59,005 nt of DNA, taken from Myxococcota bacterium. GTDB lineage: Bacteria > Myxococcota_C > UBA6777. The position numbers and the translations under genes were made by a program. The stretch's first letter is position 1. Each line of letters opens with the position of its first letter. Below the pieces are notes generated by a model. The model ran no database searches and had not been told where the DNA came from. It was given only the letters and a program-made list of their open reading frames with translations. Below, piece after piece: positions 34,750-42,728 of this stretch. The stretch lies in assembly GCA_023150835.1 (NCBI GenBank), contig JAKLKB010000112.1, positions 1 to 59,005 on the forward strand, given 5' to 3'.

Positions 34750-35196
34750 TTGTTGTTTGGCAAAAGCACTATCCCAAGGATGAGAGAGGCTTCGTTTGGT
34801 ATCGTTCCCTATTTCGTCGATGGTTATCGTTATCTGTATCTCGTTGTCCAACATCACGGCGGCCATTGGGGCTTTCCAAAAGGTCACCCAAACGATGGCG
34901 AAAGCTTTTTTCAGACGGCCCAACGGGAGTTTGAAGAAGAGACGGGGATCCGCCAGTACCAACTCGATCCGCAGCGGGCATTTGTGGAAAGTTATGTCTT
35001 TGACAAGGGTCGGACCGAAGTGGCCAAGACGGTCACTTACTATTCAGCCCGCGTTTTTTCGCTCGAAGTTCGCCTACAATCAGCAGAGATCAACGATCAT
35101 CGTTGGTTACCTTTTGAGGACGCGATTAAGCAGCTGACATTCGACGGGAGCAAACAAGTCCTTGTCGAAGTGCGCAACGTGATTGAACGATATTAA
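34750..35196 (+). CDS. Nudix hydrolase (dinucleoside-polyphosphatase type)
   Basis: 148 residues from TTG 34750, which has AAAGGAGG nine bases upstream; ATG 34780 is the first ATG but has no ribosome binding site at the usual distance. The Nudix box runs from GHPNDGE through REFEEETGI (GX5EX7REUXEEXGU), preceded by HGGHWGFPKG as in asymmetric Ap4A hydrolases. That group cleaves diadenosine tetraphosphate; related MutT-type enzymes clean other nucleotides. The next gene starts 22 bases after the stop. Confidence 0.9.
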   Translation: MLFGKSTIPRMREASFGIVPYFVDGYRYLYLVVQHHGGHWGFPKGHPNDGESFFQTAQREFEEETGIRQYQLDPQRAFVESYVFDKGRTEVAKTVTYYSARVFSLEVRLQSAEINDHRWLPFEDAIKQLTFDGSKQVLVEVRNVIERY

Positions 35197-35218
35197 GCAT
35201 CGGAAAGGTTTGTCAGAC

Positions 35219-35674
35219 GTGTCGAGAGAAGAGAGTGGGCAGGTTCGATCTCGGATGGAGTTTCGTGTGCGGTATGTGGAGACCGATCAGATGGGGGTAG
35301 TGCATCACGCATCATATCTGGATTGGCTTGAAGAAGGCCGCATGGACTATATGCGCAAGCGTGGGTTGTCGTACGCAAAGATCGAAGAGATGGGGTTTTT
35401 CTTGCCGGTGGTGGAGTGCAAAGTGCGTTATTTGGCTTCTGCACGTTTTGAGCAGGAGCTTGTGTTGTTTTCGTGGATCAAAGAGATCCAGCCGTTGATG
35501 GCGTTGTTTGCGTATCGTTTGGAGGACAAGGCCAGCGGTCAGTTGTTGTTAACGGGACATACAAAACACGTCTGTGTGACGCGTTCAGGGGAAGTTCAAG
35601 AGATCCCGTATGTGTGGGTCGAATCTCTCGCCCCCGAGTTGTTGGGGGCAAGAGATCTCGAACACAACGATTGA
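35219..35674 (+). CDS. 4HBT-superfamily acyl-CoA thioesterase (YbgC/FadM type)
   Basis: 151 residues from GTG 35219 (GGAAAGG ten bases upstream); ATG 35255 is the next option. The hot-dog fold motif VRYVETDQMGVVHHASYLDWLEEGR in part (YVETDQMGVVHHASYLDW) carries the Asp and His typical of the YbgC/4HBT group, whose Asp is catalytic. It hydrolyses short or medium acyl-CoA thioesters. YbgC itself is tied to the Tol-Pal system, but no tol genes are near. It follows the Nudix gene and is likely co-transcribed. Confidence 0.9.
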   Translation: MSREESGQVRSRMEFRVRYVETDQMGVVHHASYLDWLEEGRMDYMRKRGLSYAKIEEMGFFLPVVECKVRYLASARFEQELVLFSWIKEIQPLMALFAYRLEDKASGQLLLTGHTKHVCVTRSGEVQEIPYVWVESLAPELLGARDLEHND

Positions 35675-35686
35675 ACGTTCGGAGCG

Positions 35687-35800
35687 AGACGATATCCGAG
35701 TGATCTGTGATCGTCGGAGAGTGCGTAAGTACACGATTCTTGGGCGGCCACGCCTTGCTGCCCGACACCTTTACGATAACGCAACGGGCGGATCTCGTGT
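35687..35800. repeat. Dispersed repeat family A, copy 5
   Basis: Left end GATATCCGAGTGATCTGTG, core TGGGCGGCCACGCCTTGCTG then CCC, right end CAACGGGCGGATCTCGTG. It is in the orientation opposite to the copies at 45268 and 54282. It follows the thioesterase stop by 13 bases. Confidence 0.75.
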
Positions 35801-35811
35801 GGGTGGCATTC

Positions 35812-36033
35812 GCGTTTGATGCGGAATGTTCGGATGCGCGGGGGGTAGCGTTCGATGCGGAATGTTCGGAAGTGTTGGGGGAAGTGTAGAGAACGGGGTC
35901 TTGTGCATCGCACGGTAGCGTTCGATGCGGAATGTTCGGAAGAGTCGAGGGGGCGTTCGATGCGGAATGTTCGGAAGAGTCGAGGGGGCGTTCGATGCGG
36001 AACGTTCGGAAGAGTCAGGGGTTAGCGTTCGAT
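35812..36033. repeat. 35-bp tandem repeat merging with the thiolase 3' end
   Basis: A unit beginning GCGTTCGATGCGGAATGTTC occurs at 35812, 35848, 35918, 35953 and 35988, mostly at 35-base spacing (one gap of 70). The last GCGTTCGAT, at 36025, is the reverse complement of the final Ile-Glu-Arg-stop codons of the thiolase gene, so the array may have grown from that gene end. Confidence 0.75.
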
Positions 36034-37200
36034 CAAGATCGCGGCTCCCATGCCACCACCCACGCAGAGCGTAGCGAGACCGATGTGGAGATCGCGTCGT
36101 TTCATTTCGTAGAGTAGGGTGGTGGTGATGCGGCAGCCTGTCGCTCCGACGGGATGGCCGAGAGAGATGCCCGAACCGTTGACGTTGGTGATATCGCGGT
36201 TGAGTTCGAGGCCCTTTTCACAAGCGAGATATTGTGCAGCGAAAGCTTCGTTGACTTCGATCAGTTGGAGGTCGGCGAGGCTTTTGCCTGCGCGTTGAAG
36301 TAACTTTTTGACCGCAGGGACGGGGCCGTAGCCCATGCGTTCGGGTTCAACACCAGCTTTGCTGTGGGCGGTGATCTTGGCCAAGACAGGTGCGCCAAGG
36401 CTGCGAGCGCGTTCTTCGGACATCAGCACCATCATTGCGGCTCCGTCGTTAATGCCTGAGGCGTTGCCAGCGGTGACGGTTCCGTCTTTTTTGAAGGCGG
36501 GTTTGAGTTTGGCGAGTGTTTCGCGGGTGGTGCCACGGCGGGGATGTTCGTCAGTTTTAATGATCTGCTCGCCTTTGCGGGTTTTGTGGATATAAGGGTG
36601 GATCTCTTCTTGAAATCGCCCTGCGTCGATGGCTGCGATGGCGCGTGTATGGCTGGTTTCAGCGAGGATATCTTGTTCTTCGCGGCTGATGGAGAACTCT
36701 GTGGCGAGGTTTTCTGCCGTGATGCCCATGTGGAAATGCCCGAGCGGATCGGTCAATCCTTCGAGCAAGGCGTCCGTGGCTTGAAGGTGCCCCATGCGCC
36801 CGCCCCAACGGGCCTCTTTGAGTACATAGGGGATGTTGCTCATATTTTCGACGCCGCCCACCAAGACTGCTTCGGCATCGCCTGTCATGATCTGCTGCAT
36901 CCCGCTGAAGATCGCCTGCATACCCGAAGCGCACTGACGTTGGATGGTCATTCCTGTGGCGGTGTGGGGGATACCTGCCTTGAGTCCGATCACGCGGGCG
37001 ATATTGATCTCGTCGGTGCGCATCATACAATGCCCGAGGATCACGTCTTCGATCAGCGCTGGATCGATCTGTGCGCGCCGAAGGGCTTCTTTGGCGATCT
37101 CCGTTCCCAACTCACTCGCCGAGATATCTTTGTAGATGCCTCCAAACGAACCGATCGCCGAGCGTACCGCTGACACGATCACGGCATTCTTGAATCCCAT
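36022..37200 (-). CDS. Acetyl-CoA C-acetyltransferase (thiolase)
   Basis: 392 residues, the usual thiolase length. The nucleophile is Cys90 in MTIQRQCASGMQAI. The other signatures are VENMSNIPYV, NEAFAAQ, NGSGISLGHPVGATGCR (active-site His) and LCVGGGMGAAI (second Cys). It condenses or cleaves acetyl-CoA units (acetoacetyl-CoA) in fatty-acid or polyhydroxybutyrate metabolism. AAAAGGAG lies before the ATG. No partner reductase or synthase gene is near, so the pathway cannot be fixed. Confidence 0.94.
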   Translation of the reverse strand: MGFKNAVIVSAVRSAIGSFGGIYKDISASELGTEIAKEALRRAQIDPALIEDVILGHCMMRTDEINIARVIGLKAGIPHTATGMTIQRQCASGMQAIFSGMQQIMTGDAEAVLVGGVENMSNIPYVLKEARWGGRMGHLQATDALLEGLTDPLGHFHMGITAENLATEFSISREEQDILAETSHTRAIAAIDAGRFQEEIHPYIHKTRKGEQIIKTDEHPRRGTTRETLAKLKPAFKKDGTVTAGNASGINDGAAMMVLMSEERARSLGAPVLAKITAHSKAGVEPERMGYGPVPAVKKLLQRAGKSLADLQLIEVNEAFAAQYLACEKGLELNRDITNVNGSGISLGHPVGATGCRITTTLLYEMKRRDLHIGLATLCVGGGMGAAILIER

Positions 37201-37224
37201 CGAGACTTCTCCTTTTGCGTTTGT

Positions 37225-38001
37225 TTAGCGATAATCGCGGGTGACGTGTACTTTGATCGAGAAGAGGTTGTAGAAGTATTTGGCGGTCCACAGCAGGCCG
37301 GAATTTTGATCGTGTGAGGTGTCGGTGGCAAAGTCTTGATACCAGACACGCAAGACGCGCTTTGTACGGGCTTTGCGTGAATTAAGATCAAGTCCTGCGA
37401 CACCTTTGTCCCACATCGCGTAAGGATCGGAGACATCGTTGGTTTCAGCGGTGTGGAGGCTGATGTGTCCGCCGTCTTGGTATTCGCCAAAAGCAGCGAC
37501 GTCATCAACGTGCTGCGAATAAAAACGGATGAAGTCTTCTTTTGTCCCGATCCAGCCGCCGCTTTGCATGAGTGTTTTGTGAGCGGGCGAGCCTTTACGG
37601 AAGAATTGAGCCATGGTCTGATCGACAAAGTAGCGTTTTCCGTCGAGGTCAAAGTAGGTGAGCATGTGCATGGTGCGGGGCTGAAAGAGGTGAGCGGATA
37701 TGCCCATCCGGGTGAGATAAGCGGCGCTATAAGCTGCGCCGATGTGGCAGTAGCTACCGTCCAAAGGGAATCCCATCGAGATCATGCGTGGGATCGAGCG
37801 GCGCAAATAGGCGCGTATCTTGTGGAGGGTGTCTTGTTTTTGCGGATGTAACGCACGTACGTTCGATGTACCCGATGTTTTTGCAACAGGGTATGCCCGG
37901 CTGTGTGGCCTTGGTGGGCTTGGTTTGGCTTGAGCGGGAGGGGGTGTAGCGTGCGTGGGGTGGAGCAAAAACAGGAGCGAGAGCAGGAAGGTGGTGTTCA
38001 T
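37225..38001 (-). CDS. Secreted protein with possible transglutaminase-like catalytic triad
   Basis: 258 residues. A signal peptide (MNTTFLLSLLFLLHPTHA) and a Pro-rich linker precede a domain from about residue 55. The order Cys85 (DGSYCHIGAAYSAAYLT), His112 (MHMLTYFDLDGKRYFVDQTM) and Asp127 fits the transglutaminase/papain-like core, in which a Cys on a helix is followed by H-x14-D on adjacent strands. The overall family was not recognised, so enzyme activity (protease, amidase or acyltransfer) is an inference. It starts five bases after the stop of the basic repeat protein gene, so the two are likely co-expressed. Confidence 0.65.
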   Translation of the reverse strand: MNTTFLLSLLFLLHPTHATPPPAQAKPSPPRPHSRAYPVAKTSGTSNVRALHPQKQDTLHKIRAYLRRSIPRMISMGFPLDGSYCHIGAAYSAAYLTRMGISAHLFQPRTMHMLTYFDLDGKRYFVDQTMAQFFRKGSPAHKTLMQSGGWIGTKEDFIRFYSQHVDDVAAFGEYQDGGHISLHTAETNDVSDPYAMWDKGVAGLDLNSRKARTKRVLRVWYQDFATDTSHDQNSGLLWTAKYFYNLFSIKVHVTRDYR

Positions 38002-38006
38002 CGATT

Positions 38007-38765
38007 TTAGCGGTTGGCTTTCGCGTTGCGTTGTCTTTTGACGTTGGCTTGGGTTTTGGCGTTTTGTTGGATGACGGTACCGCGTGCTCTATTTTTTGCG
38101 GTGCGTTGTTTTACGGAACGTTGTTTGGCGTTGCGTTGGTTGATGGCCTTTGTGGCGCGTTGTTTGGAGACGCGTTGAGCGGAACCTTTGGAGGCGCGTT
38201 GTTTGGCGATGCGTTGTGCGCTTTTGGCGTTGCGCTGTTTGGTGATGCGTTGGTTGGCGGTTTTGGAGCGGCGTTGCTTGGTGCGACGTTGGTTGGCGGT
38301 TTTGGAGCGGCGTTGTTTGGTGATGCGTTGGTTGGCGGCTTTGGCACGGCGTTGCTTCATGGAGCGTTGGTTGGCGGTTTTGGCACGGCGTTGCTTCATG
38401 GAGCGTTGGTTGGCGGTTTTGGCGCGACGTTGTTTGGCGATGCGCTGGCCGTTTTTGGAGGCGCTTTGTTTGAGGCCCTTGGCGCGGCGTTGTTTGGAGG
38501 CGCGTTGCGCTTTGTTTGCGGCGTTTGAGCGTTTGGCGTTGCGCTGTTTTTCGACGCGCTGTGCGGTGTTTATGTTGCGCCGTCGGGCCTCTTTGGCGCT
38601 GCGTTGTTTGGAGGTACGTTGTGCGGCTTTTGCGTTGGTTTGGTTGTTGCCTTTTGCTGCGCGTTGTTTGGCGCGGCGTTGCGTTGCGTTTTGGGCTTGT
38701 GCGGAAGCGGCAAGCAACACAGCAAGGAAAGCACTTGAGAGAAGGGAAAGCATGAACTTTTTCAC
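38007..38765 (-). CDS. Secreted, extremely basic KQRRAK repeat protein
   Basis: 252 residues from GTG 38765, with AAAGGAG six bases before the start codon. A signal peptide (to about ASAQAQ, residue 25) is followed only by degenerate repeats of about 13 residues, such as RRAKTANQRSMKQ. The mature chain is built from Lys, Arg, Gln, Ala, Asn, Ser and Thr. It has no Asp, no aromatic residue, no Cys, Pro or His, and only two Glu. A 39-bp unit is perfectly duplicated near 38330-38420. The composition recalls histone tails or polycation-binding proteins; possible ligands are lipopolysaccharide, extracellular DNA or polysaccharide. No family was recognised. Confidence 0.75.
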   Translation of the reverse strand: MKKFMLSLLSSAFLAVLLAASAQAQNATQRRAKQRAAKGNNQTNAKAAQRTSKQRSAKEARRRNINTAQRVEKQRNAKRSNAANKAQRASKQRRAKGLKQSASKNGQRIAKQRRAKTANQRSMKQRRAKTANQRSMKQRRAKAANQRITKQRRSKTANQRRTKQRRSKTANQRITKQRNAKSAQRIAKQRASKGSAQRVSKQRATKAINQRNAKQRSVKQRTAKNRARGTVIQQNAKTQANVKRQRNAKANR

Positions 38766-38975
38766 GGAGGGCTCCTTTGGTTGAGGATCGGTCTTGACAT
38801 CTTTTCTCGGGGCGAGCCGAGAGAGTGGCGAAGTGAGCGGAAACACACGCATGGACGGACACAGCAACGAGCGACGATGCAAAGCGTGGATGCGTGGGAA
38901 ATCCTTGGGTGGAGAGACGCGAGGGCGTTTGGGTTTATTCACAACAAGATGCGGGTCGTTTTGTTGGGGTGGATT

Positions 38976-40392
38976 TTAGGGCTGAGTCGAGGGAGCGGTG
39001 GTCGGAGCGGATGTAGGGGACTCCGGCGAGTATTGGGTGTATGTCGGAAGGCCTTGTGAAGTCCATTGGGTCCAAAGCCCTTGGCGGGTGCCTTCGTGCC
39101 AAAGGCCGATGCTTTGGGGTTTTGCGTCGGGGTACCATGTTTGCCAAAGCCCATGAGGCGTGCCGCGTCTCCACGCTCCAAGAGAGCGGCGTGTTGCGTT
39201 GGGGTACCATGTTTCGCTGAGCCCTGAGAGTTCGTTGTTTCGATAATAGCCGCGAAACAGTAAGGTTCCTTGGGGGGACCATTCCTTCCAGATACCCGAG
39301 CGTTTGCCTTGTTGGTAGAAGGACTCTTTGGCGATTTGGCCGTTGGGATGCCACTCTTGCCATTGGCCCTGTTTTTTTCCTCGGTGCCAAGTGCCTTGTT
39401 CACGGGGGGTTCCGTCGGGATACCATGTTTCCCAAGGGCCATGCTTTTCGTTGTTGTGGTGGTGGGCCATCGCTTGGGGGGTTCCGTCGGGATACCAGAG
39501 TTGGCTGAGGCCGATTTGTTTGCCTTTGCGGAATCGGTAGACGGCTTTGGTGTTTCCGTTTGGCCAGTAATGGGTCCATACGCCGTCTGCATCGCCTTCA
39601 TCCCAGTGATCAATCGCTTTGCGTGTTCCGTTTGGGTACCAGTGAAGCCAGCGCCCGAATAACTGGCCGCCTTGCATGGAGCCTTGATCTTTTTTGTTTC
39701 CGTTGGGCCAGCGATGGGTCCACACGCCGTCAGCGTGGCCGTTCTTGTAAGCACCAACGGAAGCGAGTTTTTGGTTGGGATGCCATGTCTTCCAAGTGCC
39801 GGATGGAAGGCCGTGTTCGTAGTGCTGCACAGCTTTTGGGCCTCCATTGGGATACCAGATCCTCCATGTTCCGTGCTTGTGGTTGTGATGCCAAGGTCCG
39901 CGATATTGGAGGCGCCCGTTGGGGTACCATCGTGTTTCGACACCGTGTTTTTGGCCGTAGATGTAGGGAGTTTGTTGTTTGAATTGCCCGTTGGGGTACC
40001 AGATCTGCGTGAGCAGGTGTGGCTGTCCGTTGATGTAGTCGGTCATAACGCCATGAGGACTGCTCGGTGCGTTGACCGTTGGTGTTCCAGTTCTGCCAAC
40101 GCCCGTGGCGTTCTCCGTAGAACCAGTCGCCTTGTGTTCGGCTGCCGTCAGCGTGGCAAGTGACGAATACACCGTATTTTCGGTCATTTTGAAGAGAGGG
40201 AGTTTGAGGGATGCAGATGGCGGGACGAGAGGTGGGACGAGAGGTGGGACGAGAGGCGGGACGAGAGGCGGGACGAGAGGCGGGACGAGAGGCGGAACGG
40301 GAGGCGGGTGGTTGAGCATACGAAGGCCGAAGCTGGAGAGTGAAGAGAAAAACCAGCGAGAGGCCGAGTGCGAAATGAAGGCGCTGTTGCAA
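38976..40392 (-). CDS. Secreted MORN-like repeat protein, frameshifted
   Basis: TTG at 40392 with GGAGG six bases upstream starts a signal peptide (MQQRLHFALGLSLVFLFTLQ...SYA), an (A/T)SRP linker and the first repeat (GDWFYGERHGRWQNW). That frame loses sense near 40060, where a +1 shift joins the frame ending at 38976. In the second frame at least twelve 24-residue repeats follow (WYPNGxxxxxxxWxxGxxxGxWxx), a MORN_2-type pattern seen in surface and toxin-antidote proteins. The joined product would be about 470 residues with a Pro/Ser/Thr tail. A sequencing error, a real inactivation or programmed shifting could explain it. Without the shift, an internal start at 40046 would make a signal-less repeat protein. 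Confidence 0.72.
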
Positions 40393-40452
40393 GGTGATCC
40401 TCCGTCTGTGGGGCGTGTTGTTTCGGTGCTTGCCAAAACAAGCCCGCTCGCT

Positions 40453-41127
40453 TTAAGGGCGGGCTGTGGACGATGGTTTGTTGAGCAGAGCGGCGAGATG
40501 AGATTCGAGATGTTGGACGCGGGCTTCGAGATGAGCGATGCGGTCGCCGACGGCGCGTTCGAGATACTTGCCTGTGATATCGACTTCTAAGTTGGCGTAG
40601 TATCCGACGCCTTGGGAGCCGATCACGGTGGCGCTTTGGGTGTGCGGGATCAGCGTGACGGAAAAGGAGTCGTGTTGGGTGTGGACGACGGTTAGACTGG
40701 CTCCATCGACGGCGACATACCCTTTGGGGACGATGTAGCGCATCACCTCAAGGGGAGCGCGGAAGGTGTAGTTTTGGGCGTCTCCTTCGGGGGTTTTGTC
40801 GATGACTTCGATGGTGGTGTCTACGTGGCCTTGTACATAGTGCCCACCGACAGGGCGATCAGGGCGCAAGGCGCGTTCTAGATTGACGGGCGATCCGACG
40901 CGAAGTGTACTGAGGTTGCTGCGTTTGAGCGACTCGGGGACGACATCCACGCAAAAGGTGGAGGGGGTGAGGAAGATCACGGTGAGGCAAACGCCGTTGA
41001 CAGCGATGCTATCGCCGATTTGCGTTCCATCGAGTGCGCGGGCTGCGTCGATGGTCAAGCGGATGCCTGTATTTTGTGGTTCGATATGGCGGATAAATCC
41101 GAATTCTTCGACGATTCCACCGAACAT
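40453..41127 (-). CDS. ribE: Riboflavin synthase, alpha subunit
   Basis: 224 residues. AAGGAG lies seven bases before ATG 41127. It starts MFGGIVEEFG (family MFTGIVE) and has two lumazine-binding repeats: GDSIAVNGVCLTV and GGHYVQGHVDTT in the first, GYVAVDGASLTVV in the second. It converts two 6,7-dimethyl-8-ribityllumazine molecules into riboflavin and a pyrimidine. A C-terminal helix of about 25 extra residues (IAHLEARVQHLESHLAALL) could be a trimer coiled coil. No other rib gene and no FMN riboswitch was found next to it. Confidence 0.94.
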   Translation of the reverse strand: MFGGIVEEFGFIRHIEPQNTGIRLTIDAARALDGTQIGDSIAVNGVCLTVIFLTPSTFCVDVVPESLKRSNLSTLRVGSPVNLERALRPDRPVGGHYVQGHVDTTIEVIDKTPEGDAQNYTFRAPLEVMRYIVPKGYVAVDGASLTVVHTQHDSFSVTLIPHTQSATVIGSQGVGYYANLEVDITGKYLERAVGDRIAHLEARVQHLESHLAALLNKPSSTARP

Positions 41128-41211
41128 GAAAAGGCTCCTTGATTTGGGATGGCTTGGTGTCGAGGGTGTGGGTGCGTGATAAGGGTGTTTGCAGAGGTAC
41201 CACAAGGATAC

Positions 41212-41582
41212 GAAATCCGAGAAATGTGTGATCGCGTGACTGCCCTATTCTTGGGCAGTCACGGGGGGCTGCCCCCATAGGCGTTAGGTTAAGCGCTTGT
41301 TGGCCCCCCCACCCCAGCCCTCCCCCGTGAACAGGGGAGGGAGCGAAAGTCGGAAGCAGCGGGGATTTTGTTTTTTCATGACACACGCTGTATGCACGAC
41401 GCGCTGTATGCACGACGCGCAGACGCTGCCCGTTCCAACTTCCCCCCGTTCACGGGGGGATTGAGGGGGGGCGACAAAAGAAACGGCGATCATCCTCGAC
41501 CCTCCGGTGTTTCCACCTTAACCTAGCGCGTATGGGGGCTGCCCCTACGTTTTACGATCACGCAAGGGGCGGATTTTGTAGG
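41212..41582. repeat. Dispersed repeat family A, copy 6, interrupted
   Basis: The left part (GAGAAATGTGTGATCG, TTGGGCAGTCACGGGGGGCT) ends near 41273. The right part (GGGGGCTGCCCCTACG, TTTTACGATCACGC, GGGGCGGATTTTG) resumes at about 41534. The 260 bases between are the nested inverted-repeat element listed separately; the GGGGGCTGCCCC core appears on both sides. Confidence 0.6.
41274..41536. mobile_element. MITE-like element nested in a family A repeat
   Basis: About 263 bases bounded by CCCATAGGCGTTAGGTTAAG on the left and the near-exact reverse complement CTTAACCTAGCGCGTATGGG on the right (18 of 20 positions agree). Inside, a second inverted repeat pairs CCCCCGTGAACAGGGG with CCCCCCGTTCACGGGG. 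No coding sequence is present, as in non-autonomous elements. A duplicated GGGGGCTGCCCC on each side could be a target-site duplication or part of the host repeat's own symmetry. Confidence 0.5.
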
Positions 41583-41728
41583 GTTTGGGGGGGCGCTGGG
41601 TCCAATGCTCAAATATTTTTGAGGTGGTGTGGCCGCAGGAAGGTACAGTTCCGCCTCTACCCATTGCGCCTGATGCGGGTCGTTGGGCATCTCCGCACGA
41701 AGGCAAAGCCGTTGCGTGTCAACGGATG

Positions 41729-42409
41729 TTAAAGTGCGATGCTTTGGCCGGGATCGAGGATCACGACTTCACATTCGGGAGAGTGGGCGCTGACGGCTTT
41801 TCCAAAGGCGTTGGGATCTTGGACGATGTAGCCGAAGGTGTTGTAGTGGATGGGGAGGACGTAATGAGGTGAGAGAAATTCCACAGCACGAGCGGCATCT
41901 TGGATGCCCATCGTAAAATTGTCTCCGATCGGCAGGATGGCAAAGTCGAGTCCCTCTTCGCCGATCAGGGTCATATCTTTAAACAAAGCCGTATCTCCCG
42001 CGTGATAGATCACTTTTCCTTCGATGTAGAGCAGGAGGCCACAAGGAACACCACCGCTCGAACCGTCGGGCATGGTGGAACTGTGGTGAGCGATGGTCAT
42101 CTTGAGGCGGCCAAACGGGAAGGAGAAAGAACCACCGCAGTTCATGGGGTGGATCTTTTCGACACCGTTCTTTTGGGCGTACGTGGCGACTTCGTAGTTG
42201 CCGATCACGGTGGCTCCTGTGCGTTTGGCGATGGCTTCGGTATCTCCGTAGTGATCACCGTGTCCGTGGCTGAGCAGGATATAATCCGCGTGGATATCTG
42301 TCGCAGAGATCGGCGCGAGTGGATTGCCAGTCAAGAAGGGGTCGATCAGTAGGTGCGTTCCGTTGGTTTCGATCAGCACGCATGAGTGTCCGTAAAAGGT
42401 GATCTTCAC
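41729..42409 (-). CDS. UPF0173 metal-dependent hydrolase (MBL fold)
   Basis: 226 residues from GTG 42409 with AAAGGAG eight bases upstream. The metallo-beta-lactamase motifs are present: GHSCVLIETNGTHLLIDPF, YILLSHGHGDHYGD (HxHxDH), then MTIAHHSS, YHAGDTALF and IHYNTFG for the remaining metal ligands. UPF0173 proteins are cytosolic hydrolases of unknown substrate. Monocistronic, between the repeat-rich 41.2-41.6 kb stretch and the RNA-binding protein gene. Confidence 0.92.
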   Translation of the reverse strand: MKITFYGHSCVLIETNGTHLLIDPFLTGNPLAPISATDIHADYILLSHGHGDHYGDTEAIAKRTGATVIGNYEVATYAQKNGVEKIHPMNCGGSFSFPFGRLKMTIAHHSSTMPDGSSGGVPCGLLLYIEGKVIYHAGDTALFKDMTLIGEEGLDFAILPIGDNFTMGIQDAARAVEFLSPHYVLPIHYNTFGYIVQDPNAFGKAVSAHSPECEVVILDPGQSIAL

Positions 42410-42728
42410 TAAAAAAGCTCCTTTGTCTTCGTGAGCCGCAGCCAAAGAGGTTCGCATGAAAAAGCACAGGCATGGGCCGTCGGGATGGTCTTCGCGGGAA
42501 GGCACGTTTTTTTTGCAATCGTTCGTGAACAAAGAGACCCACACAGCGGCGATCTGTTGCTCGCTTTGTGGGCGCATCCTATCACTCGTTGCATGGAAAG
42601 CAAAGAGGTTCGTTTGTTTTGTTTTTCAAAACACGAGTTTTTGGGATGGGGGGGAATTAATTCACGATGAATGTTTGGAGAGAGGGGAAGGTTTGAAGAG
42701 GAAGGGAAGAGAGCCAAGAGAGGGAGGC
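42410..42728. other. Intergenic region without visible features
   Basis: About 320 bases upstream of the UPF0173 gene, which probably holds its promoter. Open frames here extend from that gene or run against it and show no domain. No repeat copy was seen. Confidence 0.35.

Noticed and set aside
41128-41280. FMN riboswitch upstream of riboflavin synthase
   Set aside because: None of the conserved RFN element segments could be recognised; the region is a family A repeat.
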